Shown: positions 12,131 to 23,649, counted from the stretch's first letter. The stretch: 64,000 nucleotides of DNA from Costus lasius (GCA_027563935.2 JANVAS020000223.1:558001-622000), one strand, 5' to 3'. Numbers and translations are program-made. Notes: generated by a model not told the origin, from the sequence alone.

Positions 12131-12580
12131 CCAATCGATTATTCAATGTGTAATTTCCAGCAGGTCAAAACCTTCTTGAATTCCTTTACAGGATTTGATT
12201 GAAGGATTAAAATCCTATTTTTGTTAAATCCTCGGCGAGACTATATAAACAGCCTCTTTATTCTTTTTTTGTTCATATGCGATTTCTAGCGGAGCTCTTC
12301 TTCGTCAATTTTTTTCTTTTGCCAAGACATCAGTTTTTTTTTAATTCATCACACGGCACCTGCATATATATTTTTTTGCACGAGTTTTAGTTTCCCTTCA
12401 AAATCTTTTCACCGCGATTCTCCTCATCTTCAAGGAGCTTTTCTATCCTTAAAAAGGATAGAAACACGTTAAAATTCCGCCGCCGATTATTCAACGTATA
12501 ATTTCCAGCAGGTCAAAATCTTGTTGAATCCTTTAGCTGATTTTGATTCAGGGGTTAAAATCCTATAGTAGCCTTTTATT
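12131..12580. repeat. Two ~100-bp direct repeats
   Basis: The segment 12131-12215 and the segment 12485-12570 share GATTATTCAA, TAATTTCCAGCAGGTCAAAA, a TTGAAT/TTGAATCC block and GGTTAAAATCCTAT or GATTAAAATCCTAT. The copies are about 350 bp apart. No coding content is seen. Confidence 0.6.
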
Positions 12581-12889
12581 ATTTCTCTCTTTTTTTTCAT
12601 ACATGATTTCAGCCGAGCCTCTGCTGGAATGGAAATTGAAGTTAAATTTCCATTCAAGCAGCTTAATCTTACACAGCTTTTCTCTTTTCTTTTCGTGTGT
12701 GTGAAATAGCATTTTTTTCTTTAACCGAGCCCTTCTTCACCAGTTTTTTTTTTATTTTGCCGAGACCTCATGGGCCTTAAAATTGAGATTGCATTTCAGC
12801 CATACCAAAGTAAACTTTTTTGATATTTTTTTTATAGAGTATCATTCTCTGCGATTTAGTCTGAAGTTTATTTTCTATAAAAATAATTA

Positions 12890-13165
12890 TTTATTTTGGA
12901 GTTATTTTTCTGTATTTATTTTAAAATTATCTCTCCATTAGGAATAATGATTTCGGACTTATTTCTTCATCAGGGGTATTTATTTCGGAGTTGTCTCTTC
13001 ATCCATCAAGGGATGTTTATTTCGGAGTTATTTCTCTATTAAGGGATACTTATTTCGGAGTTGTCTCTCCATCGGGAGATATTTATTTTTGAGTTATCTC
13101 TCCATCAATGGATGTTTACTTCGGAATTGTCATGTTTATTTTAAAATTATCACTCCATCGAGATA
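12890..13165. repeat. ~33-bp minisatellite
   Basis: About eight degenerate units contain TATTTCGGAGTT and CTCTCCATCA. The best units start near 12981, 13018, 13051, 13084 and 13118, giving spacings of 37, 33, 33 and 34 bp. The sequence between this array and the MITE at 13778 is AT-rich and holds nothing I recognise. Confidence 0.75.
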
Positions 13166-13777
13166 GATAGAAGAAAAAAAAAAATTATACCTGTGGTAGC
13201 AACAGAATCCTGTAGCAGTGTTTTTTTTTCTTCGTCAACGTCTGAACGTGTTCGTGTGTGTGCTCTGACTAAGCCTCCATTTTGTATCAATCTATTTGCT
13301 ATTTTTATTATAATAAGTAAATATAATTATTAATTACCATGTTACCACGACACCTTGTATTCCTTTTTTTTGCTTGCAATTGATTTTAAAATTAGCCGAA
13401 TGTCCCTTTGTGCATGTGATCATGAAGGCTTGTTTCTCTCCAACTTATTATTTTTGATCCCATGTCGTCTTCGCCACTCTCTCAAATATATTTTATTATA
13501 TTTTTTTTACCTTCTAAGGTTCCCACGTTACAGATTTCATGCCATTATCATTTATTTTCTTTGCCACGTCTTTTATTTTTTTTCGAAGTTTGCTATAGAG
13601 TAGGTAAGAATAGTGGGCTTTCTTTTATTATTTTATTGCTACATAACAGCCGCTCCCACCGTCCCACGTTTCTTTAGATCAAAATTTATTTGCCACAAAA
13701 CTTTTAAATCCAATTTTGACTAGTTACCGTGGAGTTTCCAAATCAAAATTTGATTAGTTGCCGTGATAGATCTCTTA

Positions 13778-14139
13778 AGGCATATTTAGTTTCGCTGTTA
13801 ATAGTTTTATAACTATACTAAACTGTTGTATTATACTGTGCATTGTTAAAATTTATAAAATATTTGGTTAATAACTTTTTAACTACTATCAAAATTTAAA
13901 ATAATAAATAAATATATTTTTTTAAAATTATTAAAAATAATAATTAAAATATTAAATAAAATTATGTAAATTACTTTTTTAAAGAAGCAGAAGCTGTAAA
14001 AACATCCAACTGTAGCTTTCACAACTTCTGCTTTTTTGCTATTTTTTTTGCCCTTGCTTTTAATTACCAAACAATTTTCTAACTATTTTCTACTTAAAAG
14101 CTGATTAAAATCAACTTCGAAGCGGGGCCAAACAGGCCC
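13778..14139. mobile_element. Tourist-type (PIF/Harbinger) MITE, copy 1
   Basis: The right end CGGGGCCAAACAGGCCC at 14139 matches the end of the copy at 16226-16636, and the internal sequence is the same family (GCTGTTAATAG, AAAGCTGATTAAAATCA, TTCGAAGCGGGG). TTA lies on both sides (13775-13777 and 14140-14142), the usual PIF/Harbinger target duplication. The left end is eroded (AGGCATATTTAG where the other copy has GGGTCTGTTTGG). It has no coding capacity. Confidence 0.85.
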
Positions 14140-14318
14140 TTAGTCAAAATTAAATCCACTTGTAGTCTTCCACCGATTTTTAGTAAAAATTAAATTTTGC
14201 AGTTACAATCAACTTTACTTCAAATTTTGTTCTCGACAATTTTTAATGAATCAAAATTAAGCATTGCGGTCAAAATTGAATTTTTACTAGTAGCTTAATT
14301 TTTGCTTCATTGTCGCGG

Positions 14319-14622
14319 TGCAGTTGTTCTATATCCTAAATAAAATTTTCTACCTCGGTAGATGATCGAGCTCCCCCGAACGTTGCTGGCTTAGGCACAC
14401 ACACTCTCGGCTTGGGAGCCTCTTGCTCTGCTGGTGTTGTTGACTGTGATACTTGCGTTAAGGCCAAACACAGTACAACGATCTCTGCCTGATGCTCTTT
14501 TCTCATGCGTGCCATCTCTGCCTGCAATTCCTCTCTCATGCGTGTCATCTGCTCTGGTAGGAGGATCAGATTGTTTATGGTCTGCTGCATGAATTCAATT
14601 TGCAACTTCTGATGTTCCACTG
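14319..14622 (-). pseudogene. gag fragment of retrotransposon G (downstream half)
   Basis: The frame enters at the CACTG target site with TVEHQKLQIEF, then a Met/Arg/Glu-rich helix (REELQAEMARMRKEHQAE), then PKPRVCVPKPATFGGARSS and VENFI followed by TAG. That TAG stands where gag proteins of this kind have a tryptophan. This order, coiled coil then P-K-P-x-x-F-x-G-x-R, is seen in plant Ty3/gypsy gag polyproteins. The similarity ends near 14319, so most of gag and all of pol are missing. The upstream half lies beyond insertion F at 22057-22304 in the same frame. Confidence 0.7.
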
Positions 14623-15707
14623 TGATGCAGGGCATCTTCAAGGGATTAGTTATGTTCAATGTTTCCTGCATTTGGATTCTTTTACATTTCATCATTTAGA
14701 CATTTACTTTCAGCTCTAAAACTTGTCTATTTCATATTTGGTTCTACCTAGTCTTGTTTGTGATAAGACTAGTTTGGTAGAACAATTTTGTAAACACTTG
14801 ATGTTTGTAGCTAGGATATAGCCCAAGGTTTTATTTTGAAGACTTTGTTTTGTTTTAGTGAATGTATAGGTTGCTTCTAGCTTAGGGTCATGCACACTTA
14901 TAATTACACATGCAAGCACCTAGCTCCCAACATCAATATGACCTTGGCATAGACGCAAACTCAGTCATGATCTAGCCTTATCCGTCAGCCTTGAAGATCA
15001 TCTTAATACCAGCAGGGAGGACCAAGTTCAAGACCACTATTGAAGATCAAGTCCAAATACCAACTTATATTCAAATTCAGCCACGATGCCTGGAAGATCA
15101 CTTAATACCAGCTGTGGAGAATCAAGCTCAAAGACTATCGATAAGGGTCAAAGCCAACGCCATCCTGAAGAACCAACTCTTGGAGGACCGAACCCAGCTC
15201 CAGAGATCACTTAATAGCAGGCTAGGAGGACTGAACCCAGATCAAGCCAACACACTCCATCCTGCTCAGCCAACGGCTACTTAGCCCCATCAAAGAAGTC
15301 ATATGACGTAGGACTGTCCATTAATCGGGTCAAACCGATAACTCGAACCGACCCGAACTGAATAGTACGGTTCGGTTCGATTTTCATCTTAATCGGTTCA
15401 GTTCAGTTCGGGTTGAGGGAAGCAAAATTTTCAATCGGTTCGGTTCGATTTCTATTTTATAAAATCTAAAAAAATCGAACCGAACCGATTAAGAATAATT
15501 AAAATTAAAAATTAAAAAATCCTTAAACAATAAACACTTACGCGAAACAAAATCCCCATCGGCCCTAATTCCCTAAAAACCTAATTCCTCTTTGACTCGT
15601 CAGTCTTCACTCACGCACTCGCCAGTCGCCGCCCTCGCCCCTCGCCTCGACGCCTTCGCCCTTCGCTACTCCGTCGGCATCTCCCCTTCGCTCGGCGTCT
15701 TCCTTCC

Positions 15708-16137
15708 GTCGCCACTCCATCCAACTCCTCGGAAACCTCCTCCTCGCCGGCGCGTCTGCCTCCGCCAACGGCCGCGACGTAGGCCTGGGCACCCTCGGCG
15801 CCCTCCTGGACGACCTCCTCCTCGATGTCCTTGCCCTCCTCCCTGCCTGTGAGGTCATGACCTCTCCGCCGTTAGCCGCGCCCTCTACGTTTTCTCTACC
15901 TATGATCCACTGTGGCGAGCGCTCGTCCTCGACCGCTTCTGCTGTGATTTCATCTTCCGCAGCTCCTGGCGGTCGACCTACCTCTCCGCCATTGGATATC
16001 AGCCGCCGTCTTCCTCGGGGCTCTCGATCGGGAACTTCTACTCGGATTACCTCTTCCAAAGCTGGCTCTGCGGCAGCATTGAGATGAAGCCCGAGTGGCT
16101 AGCGATCGACAACATTGACAGGCAGCTCAATACCTGG
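15708..16137 (+). pseudogene. JMJ22-like F-box/JmjC protein, captured first-exon fragment
   Basis: Plus-strand frame from 15862 gives LSAVSRALYVFSTYDPLWRA, then RSSWRSTYLSAIGY, GNFYSDYLFQSWLCGSIEMK and PEWLAIDNID, ending TGG|TAA at 16135-16140. This order is the region after the F-box in plant JMJ22-type proteins (SWRSTY, FYSDYLFQSWLC, EMKPxWL, DNI). The F-box core itself (LGALLDDLLLDVLALLP) precedes it in another frame, so one base is missing near 15855-15861. The sequence after TGG is GTAAAAGC, a possible splice donor, which suggests DNA-level capture of exon 1 plus the start of an intron. The JmjC domain is absent. No ATG is retained in frame. Confidence 0.75.
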
Positions 16138-16225
16138 TAAAAGCTTATTACAATCATAGTAATCAATCATGGTACTAGATGCTACAGCTCAGTTTTCTTT
16201 AGCTAGAGAGTCATTGTAAGATTTA

Positions 16226-16636
16226 GGGTCTGTTTGGCCCCACTGTTAATAGCTTTATAACTGTGCTGAACTGTACTGTGCTGTACTCTTAAAATTTATA
16301 AGATGTTTGGTTAATAATTTTTTAACTGTTGTCAAAATTTAAAATAATAAATAAATATATTATTTTAAATTATTTAAAATAATAATATATTTTATTTTTT
16401 TTTAATATGAAAATTTTAATTTTTTTAAAATAATAATACATAAAATTTTAAATAAAATTATGTAAATTACTTTTTTAGAGAAACAGAAACTGTAAAAGCA
16501 TCAAATTGTAGCTTTCATAACTTCTGCTTTTTATTGCTTTTTTCTACTTCTATTTTTCATTACCAAATAATTTTTCTAACTGCTTTCTACTTAAAAGCTG
16601 ATTAAAATCAGCTTCGAAGCGGGGCCAAACAGGCCC
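16226..16636. mobile_element. Tourist-type (PIF/Harbinger) MITE, copy 2
   Basis: Terminal inverted repeats GGGTCTGTTTGGCCCC and GGGGCCAAACAGGCCC are bordered by TTA at 16223-16225 and 16637-16639. It belongs to the same family as 13778-14139, but with better ends and about 50 bp more AT-rich interior. It sits inside the captured intron of the transposon at 15310-16835. Confidence 0.93.
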
Positions 16637-17355
16637 TTAATCGAGAGCTTCAGCTTATGAAATCGATTTTTCACTTTCGTTTCGCTCTATCCAATCTGTT
16701 GCATGAGCTTATCCGGTTTAGTTCCGAATCGGTTTCACTTCATATCTGTTCGGGTTCGGTTTCTTGCTATTGAAATCGGTTCAATTCGATTTGAACCGAA
16801 TCGGTTCGGTTTGGTTCAAACCGAATAGACAGCCTCCAACGGCTAAATCATCATTCATCATGTCAAGAATTGTAACGTTGGGAATAGGTTTAAAGCCTGC
16901 GCATGTGCACTTTGACACTAGATTGAAATCATTTTGAAACTTTGAACTCTTGTGTTAGCGTTAGCTTAGTGCGATTATAGAGGGTTGAGTTTACTCCTCT
17001 ACCCACTTTCCCCTTGCATTTACTCCATTGCCGAACCCCATTTACTGCGTTCATTCCCCATTCCGTCCACTGTTTCATTGCCTTGAGTCGGAACTGCATT
17101 GGTGGTGTTTCCGAGCTGAATCTAGAGGAGCAAGGAGTGCAGCTGGACCTGTGAAGACCCATCATCAGAGATCACTGCAGACGGGAATCAGAAGGAGGTC
17201 GGCCCCCTCCTCTACAGGGGGCCTCAGGTGTTCTCCCTCCAACCCGTAGACCTGAAAGTTCATGCGTGACTGTTTGCTCTTAACACTGCTTCATCTGTTT
17301 CTATATGAGCTACATACCTAAGGGATCTAGGGCTTAGGATTTCATCCTGCATTAG

Positions 17356-17367
17356 TGGTATCAGAGG
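17356..17367 (+). other. Primer-binding site of F (initiator tRNA-Met)
   Basis: TGGTATCAGAGG starts one base after the LTR end at 17354. It matches the complement of plant initiator tRNA-Met. Confidence 0.88.
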
Positions 17368-19225
17368 AGGCCTTAGGTGCTCGTTTTGCTTGCTGAACAT
17401 CCTTGATATTTTTCCTGTTCTTTGCTGAAAGTTCGCTTAAGCGATTTTCAAAATTTTGAAATCCCGTGCTGTTCCCGCTTGTTTCTAAACAACCTGCAAT
17501 TTTCTTTCTGTGTTTGCTTCGCTTGTTGTTCTCTGAACAGATTTCTAACTCTATATTCCTATGACTGCTTGGACGCCTGATTTCTATTCTTGTTATGCTA
17601 CTGATTTTCTTACATCTGGTTTCGGTTCTTGGATTGCTGCATTTTACTCCCTGTTTGTGTTGAACCTTACTGATCTTTACCTGTTATTTTCCCTATGTGC
17701 GCTCGTCATTATCTAAAAATTCTGCTATTTGACAAATTTCTGTCGGTAACAAGAGCTCGTTATTCTGAATTTGTATGTCGAGCTTTCTTTGCACACTCTG
17801 TCCATGCTCTGAAAATTCTGTTGGCGCTTGAACTTTTGATGAGTTTCCTGAAATCTGATTAGCAACCAAGCTATGGTTTTTTCTGTATTTTCCGCTGAAA
17901 GGGTATCGTCACCTATTGGACTTGCTGAACCATGATTTGTGAATTTTCTGACCGAGGCTTGGATCCCTAATCTGATAGGGAAATCTGAGTTCAAGAAGCA
18001 ATGTCAGTGTGACTCTACCTCAGCCTTGGGTAGGCCAACACTGCCTCTTGCTACAAGTTGCAAGCTGCGCCTGTTATTTTTCTGACTTCAGCTGGTAATA
18101 CTGTCACTTACCAGTCTGAATTCCTTGGTCGATTGTTTCTGCATTTTGTTGCGTACATCAATTGGCGTTTGCTCTTGTTGTTTACTGCTGGGTTTGATAC
18201 TTGTAAACCCATTACAAGTTGTTAAGCTACACTGCTAAGGGGCCAAAAAAAAAAAAACTGGATGAGGAGGCGCTGAAAACTGAACTACTGTAGCTTACCA
18301 TCTGTGTTTTCCTGCCGAGTGAATTCTTCAATTCTGCACATGATTTCTGAACACTTCACGCGTCACCTGCTGAATTCTGCATTTTCAGATTGTTTCAGCC
18401 CTCAAATAACACACACCACTTGACCAGGTCAATTAGGGCAGCAAGTTCAAATGCTGCAAATCCCTATCCAAATTTGCATCCAAATTTCTGCACATTTTTG
18501 CACTTTATGTTAGCACAAGTCCTGCCCATCCATCTTAGAATTCTGCACTCAATTTCAAATCTGGATTTTTATCCTCTTGCTGCGTCTGTTATTAAACCAT
18601 GCCATGAAAGTGTTTGCTGAATTCCCTGTTACTGTGCTGACTTTCCTGAAATTGCCGAGTCTGTGATGTGTTTGTCTGTGTTAGGCTGATTGCATCCTCT
18701 ACTTAACACTGGAATTTATAATCAAGATCCTGCAATTGTACACGTGCTCATATATTGCTGTTACAATTTCCTTTACTGCATTTCTACCTGGTCCCATTCA
18801 TCACTTCATTGCTGAGCATTCACTAGGCTCTCATTACTGTTGAACATTGTTGCTGCATGCTAATATCTGATTGATCACTATTGCTGCAAACTGGCTTTGT
18901 ATGCTGAAAATTGCTCTCACATTGCTCTCGTTGATATCTCCTATGCTGCCAAACTTTGTTGGTATTTGCTGATATCATTAAGATAGTTTGTTAAATAACA
19001 ATCCTGCATCAATCACCTCAGCCAAGACTTGTTTAAGTGTTGAAAGCTGGAATTGTCTTTAGCTGAAGCTAGTACTTAATTGTTGACATGTTTTATAGTT
19101 CAAACTTAGTTCAGCTTGTATTGCATAAACTGCATCTTAATTTCTGGTTATTACATTCTATATATGCTTGCTACCAATATTATTTCTAAAAACTTCACTA
19201 GGATTTACGAACCACTATGGCATGA
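17368..19225 (+). other. Long non-coding leader of F
   Basis: About 1.9 kb of T-rich sequence with many TGCTG/CTGAA words and no credible reading frame. It lies between the primer site and gag. Such leaders usually hold dimerisation and packaging signals, but I see no defined structure. Confidence 0.6.
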
Positions 19226-20430
19226 CAAAATGTTGAACCTTACTATGAGCCATATGAACACCCCTATGCACAAACCTATCATCATGGCCCTAGGAGAGTA
19301 TACGAGCCAATCAAACCAGCCCATTACAGGAGTCAAGTTCATGAATGGGAACAACCGAGATCACATGCACAACGCCATTGGGACCAAGGTTATGAAAATC
19401 AAGACACACCTCACATAGTTACTCCTTCAACTAGAGAAACCAATGGTAAATACTTTAGAAGTCTACCTTACTTTGGAGGAAACTTAGACTCCCACCAGTT
19501 TCTAGATTGGCTAAAACTAGTTGAACAATATTTTGAGATAAATGCTATACCTGAAGATGGTAAAGTCCATCATGTCCAGTCTCTCTTACATGGCCGAGCT
19601 AAAACATATTGGATTGTTGTGAGAACTCAGTTAGAGGATCATGGAATTAAAGTTCCAACATGGGAAGAAATGAGTGGGTCGTTAAGAGACCGCTATGTAA
19701 CCCAACAATATAGACAAAACATAAATGACCAATTGTCCACATTGACTCAAGGAGATGATTCCGTAGCCGGATACATGGAAAAATTTGAGGACTTACTTTT
19801 TAGTTGTGATATAGAGGAAGATTCAAGTATAACCCTTGATCGGTTTGAGAGGGGACTTAGGAAAGATATAAGAGATGTTATCATGTTTTATCCTATTAAG
19901 ACCCTAGAAGAATCCTACTAACAAGCTCTTATAATTGAGGATGAACTTGCGCTAGCAAACACCCTACCCCCACCATCAAAAGTTTCAAGTACACCAACAT
20001 TACACAAGACCTGGGAGAACAGATTGAACAACTCATACATGCCCCTAACTACACAAGTGAAGATGAACTTGTTGAGGGTGACATAGAGCCACATGTGATA
20101 GAAGATCACCATGAGCAAAACATGGACTCACCCTACACCATGAGCAATAATTGTCAACAACCTCCTCTAGAACCTACTATGCTGCCATCAAACTTGGAGC
20201 ATAAATCTGACCCTCCACAGACATCACCCTTAGCAACACGTCAGTCCACTCCCCCCACTAAATACGAAATTCACAAGGAGAGCATACAACATACTCATGA
20301 GCTAACAGAATTAGTGGATAAAACTAATGGGCAATTACATGACACTTCTAGAAGCTTCACCCTTTATCAGGACAATTTTACATTTGAATCCTGCTTTGAT
20401 AATACCATACTATGCACATGCTACAAATGA
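19226..20430 (+). pseudogene. gag-like frame of F
   Basis: An open frame without an ATG runs from 19226 (after a TGA at 19223-19225) to TAA at 19919-19921. It starts with a Tyr/His/Pro-rich region (EPYEHPYAQTYHHGPRR), then LPYFGGNLDSHQFLDWLKLV, LLHGRAKTYWIVVR and DDSVAGYMEKFEDLL, the retrotransposon gag capsid pattern. After the stop the same frame continues as QALIIEDELALAN, then shifts by one base into an acidic Pro/Thr-rich tail (EDELVEGDIEPHVIEDHHEQ) to 20430. A zinc knuckle is not visible. A further frame at 20412-20813 has a possible intron acceptor (CATTGCAG) and ends KDATKAADNWHTFGWPLEL; its role is unknown. Confidence 0.7.
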
Positions 20431-20849
20431 AATCATCTTTTGCTTTAAACGAAAAATTGCATGGCAAAGTTTATCATGAGACTGATATTGGTTTAATATT
20501 TCCTTCACATGAAAATGAAGTAGTGATTCTGAATTTAATCTCCTTTAATGCTTATACATCGGCTCTTACATTTTCTTATCATGTTTTCAAATCATATATG
20601 TCTCATACACATAAGAAAACATGTACTTTCACATATTTGTATTTCCATTGCAGGGTTAAAGATGCTACCAAAGCTGCTGATAATTGGCACACCTTTGGAT
20701 GGCCACTGGAGCTTAATTTCGGTGGTGAAGATCACCCACACTACTTTGGCCGAGATGATTTCAGCACTTTGGGATTACCACCAGAAGATGAAAGTAAGAG
20801 ACCTTACCATTAATTCTTCGGAGAAGAATTCTTTTGGCCCCAGGAGAGC

Positions 20850-22051
20850 TGATGTAGGGCATCTTCAAGGGATTATTTATGTTCAATGTTTCCTGCATTT
20901 GGACTCTTTTACATTTCAGCATTTAGACATTTACTTTCAGCTCTGAAACTTGTCTATGTCATATTTGGTTCACCTAGTCTTGTTTGTGATAAGACTAGTT
21001 TGGTAGAACAATTTTGTAAACACTTGATGTTTTATGTTGTAGCTAGGATATAGCCTAGGGTTTTATTTTGAAGACTTTGTTTTGTTTTAGTGAATGTATA
21101 GGTTGCCTCTAGCCTAGGGTCATGCACACTTGTAATTGCACATGCAGGCACCTAGCTCCCAATATCAATATGACCTTGGCATAGACGCAAACTCAGTCAT
21201 GATCTAGCCTTATTCGTCAGCCTTGAAGATCATCTTAATACCAGTAGGGAGGACCAAGTTCAAGACCACTATTGAAGATCAAGTTCAAATACCAGCTTAT
21301 ATTCAAATTCAGCCACGACGCCTGGAAGATCACTTAATACCAGCTGTGGAGAATCAAGCTCAAAGACTATTGATAAAGGTCAAAGCCAACGCCATCCTGA
21401 AGAACCAACTCTTGGAGGACCGAACCCAGCTCCAGAGATCACTTAATACCAGGCTAGGAGGACTGAACCCAGATCAAGCCAACACACTCCATCCCCCTCA
21501 GCCAGCTCAGCCAACGGCTACTTAGCCCCATCAAAAGAAGTCATCCAACGGTTAAATCATCATGTCAAGAATTGTAACGTTGGGAATAGGTTTAAAGCCT
21601 GCGCATGTACACTTTGACACTAGACTGAAATCATTTTGAAACTTTGAACTCTTGTGTTAGCGTTAGCTTAGTGTGATTATAGAGGGTGGAGTTGAGCTTG
21701 CTCCTCCACCCACTTTCCCCTTGCATTTGCTCCATTGCCGAACCCCATTTACTGTGTTCATTCCCCATTCCGTCCACTGTTTCATTGCCTTGAGTCGGAG
21801 CTGCATCGGTGGTGTTTCCGGGCTGAATCTAGAGGAGCAAGGAGTGCAGCTGGACCCGTGAAGACCCATCATCAGAGATCACTGCGGACAGGAATCAGAA
21901 GGAGGTCAGCCCCCTCCTCTACAGGGGGCCTCAGGTGTTCTCCCTCCAACCCGTAGACTTGAAAGTTCATGCGTGACTGACACTACTTCATCTGTTTCTA
22001 TACGAGCTACATACCTAAGGGATCTAGGGCTTAGGATTTCGTCCTGCATTA
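20850..22051 (+). repeat. 3' LTR of F
   Basis: Starts TGATGTAGGGCATCTTCAAG after the purine-containing stretch CCCCAGGAGAGC (probable polypurine tract) and ends GTCCTGCATTA. It is uninterrupted, and it serves as the reference that reveals the transposon in the 5' LTR. The CACTG duplicate follows at 22052-22056. Confidence 0.9.
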
Positions 22052-22056
22052 CACTG

Positions 22057-22304
22057 TCTTCTGAAGATACTCCACTTGGGAAATCACCGCGTTGTCCCCA
22101 TCACTAGTCAGACCGAGCACCGTCTCGATCTGTGCAATACGATCACCATGGTTCGCCATCTCTTTAGGTTTAGCCGTCTCCTTGGCTTTACCTTTATCCT
22201 TTTTAGGCCAGACGTCCTTCGATGCTCCTCTAGCTGTGTGGGTGATCTTCTGAAACTTCAAACCTTTCTTCACCTTCGTGGGTAAAGCAGTCGTGTTGAT
22301 ATAA
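22057..22304 (-). pseudogene. gag fragment of retrotransposon G (upstream half)
   Basis: The minus strand is open from about 22304 to the F insertion. It includes a basic region (KKGLKFQKITHTARGASKD, PKKDKGKAKETAKPKEMANH) and then DRIAQIETVLGLTSDGDNAV and VISQVEYLQKTV. The frame continues at 14622 across F. No ATG is present; a GTG at 22273 or a lost start are possibilities. Confidence 0.65.
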
Positions 22305-22354
22305 CCAAGTGATTATCCTGTGCCACTGACCTATGGGTATGGGGCCACAGAAAA

Positions 22355-22369
22355 CCTCCTCTGATACCA
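22355..22369 (-). other. Primer-binding site of G (initiator tRNA-Met)
   Basis: The minus strand reads TGGTATCAGAGGAGG directly after GGGGCATGATAAT. It lies some 50 bp upstream of the open gag frame and defines the LTR side as 22371 and higher. Confidence 0.75.
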
Positions 22370-22370
22370 A

Positions 22371-23640
22371 TTATCATGCCCCGGTCTAATGTGGTCCGAC
22401 AGAGCACCAAACTAGGCGTAAAACCCTAGGATTTTCGTGCTGAATTCGGAAACCCTAATTCCTCCATACGAAATTTATCCCCAAATTGAAGAATGAACGG
22501 AAAAGCCTAACACTAATTAGAGAAATCGAAACCCTAATCAGAATTACCTCTCTGGTCAAAATCAATTTTGACCAGTCAACATAGTCAACGCTTGATTTTC
22601 CTCCGCCGCGCGTAACATTTCCGCCACAAATCGATTTCGCCGAATCAATGCGTTAGAAGCCTCCGTTGACCGCTGCCCTTGTTGACTTTCTCCTCGATTC
22701 ATGCATCTGTTGAGCTATGAAATTTCATAACAAAGGGTAGTCAGAATTAATTTCTACTACAGATAAAATAGGTGCAATAAAAATTAAGAGAGCAGGTGCA
22801 GTCGATTACAGACGAACAGCCGCAATAAAATTGCGAGGGACCGCAAATTATCCCAAGGGATTAATGCTTTTTGCCCTTTCTCATAAGTTGTAAATTTTGG
22901 AAATCTCATTTTGAACCGCATAAAGATTTCTAATCGAAAGTCCAATTTTGAAAACAGAATTCTTAAACTCAAATTTCAGAGATCAATGACTCAAGGTTAA
23001 CAAAGAGTATATAAATTCCAATTGATTTGTCAGGAAAGTAATCACTTCTTCCCAACGCAAGCTATCAACACAGCTTAGATTTTAACACAAGCTATCAACA
23101 CAGCTCAGATGGTAGTGAATCAATCAGATCTAACTTGGACTATCTATTTGTTAGACAACCTCAGACTTCGCCCGAATCCTTCTAAGACAGCAGACACCAA
23201 TACAGACAGGTTAGGGTTTAATGTAGAGCCTGAGCCTTTTAACGGAAGAATTGCTGGGAGGACAAGTGAAAATTGACACAAAAAGCACTAAATTGTAGAG
23301 GGTTGACCAAGTTTGCAGCTCTGCAGCAAAGAGTTCAAGGTCAATAAAAGAGGTGAGAGCACATTCAATTCCTCTTTTGTAAAGACAATTTCAAGTGAAA
23401 CATGATCTTATGCACTATGAAGTTGCTGTAATCACAAAGGCATACATGAACATCATCCTGGTTGGAATTCGGAACTAATACTTTGAACAGGGCTTTTTGA
23501 CTGTATTGAAATAAAAACAAGAACTACATTACAAAAGCGGTTTCCCACCTCCATAAAACAGAGAAAAAAATAGAAGAACAAAACTGGTCAGCGTGACTAG
23601 TTAAGTAGGTTAGCCGGAGAGGTTTTCAAAGTCAAAGCCT
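22371..23640 (-). repeat. Probable 5' LTR of G and unassigned flank
   Basis: The stretch adjoining the primer site on the right should be the LTR of G, ending GGGGCATGATAA on the minus strand. Its start cannot be fixed without the partner LTR. The interval has no coding potential; a local repeat AACACAAGCTATCAACACAG/AACGCAAGCTATCAACACAG lies at 23055-23105. Confidence 0.4.
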
Positions 23641-23649
23641 AGCAGCTAC

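Larger units (their letters stand above)
15310..16835. mobile_element. CGGTTCGG-rich terminal-repeat transposon carrying a captured gene fragment
   Basis: The left end is AGGACTGTCCATTAATCGG and the inverted right end is AGGCTGTCTATTCGG. Both ends continue into arrays of CGGTTCGGTT/AACCGAACCG. Between them lie the JMJ22-like exon (15708-16137) and a nested Tourist MITE (16226-16636). The comparison with the uninterrupted 3' LTR of F proves this block is an insertion. I could not define a clear target duplication, so the superfamily (hAT or Mutator) is open. Gene capture makes it comparable to Pack-type transposons. Confidence 0.65.
14623..17354 (+). repeat. 5' LTR of F, interrupted by a DNA transposon
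   Basis: The segments 14623-15302 and 16836-17354 align with the 3' LTR at 20850-22051. The interruption falls between GAAGTCAT and CCAACGG, which are adjacent in the 3' LTR. The copies differ by scattered substitutions and small indels. Confidence 0.88.
14623..22051 (+). mobile_element. Non-autonomous LTR retrotransposon F (gag only)
   Basis: Two LTRs (14623-17354 and 20850-22051) flank an internal region with an initiator-Met primer site and a gag-like frame but no protease, reverse transcriptase or integrase. The 5-bp target duplication CACTG lies at 14618-14622 and 22052-22056. Without its inserted transposon the 5' LTR is about 1,206 bp, against 1,202 bp for the 3' LTR, which confirms the pairing. 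The LTR ends are TGATG(C/T)AGGG and CCTGCATTA, so the last two bases are TA and not the usual CA. It would need proteins from another element to move. Confidence 0.85.
14319..22369 (-). mobile_element. Retrotransposon G, truncated and split by F
   Basis: G is read on the minus strand: primer-binding site at 22369-22355, gag N-terminal part 22304-22057, then element F (14623-22051), then the rest of gag down to 14319. The gag frame runs through the CACTG duplication without gain or loss of a codon once F is ignored. G therefore preceded F. Its pol region and left LTR are absent. Confidence 0.7.

Noticed and set aside
15857..16087. 76-codon ORF starting with ATG in the captured exon
   Set aside because: It is the wrong frame; the neighbouring frame from 15862 carries the JMJ22-like protein.
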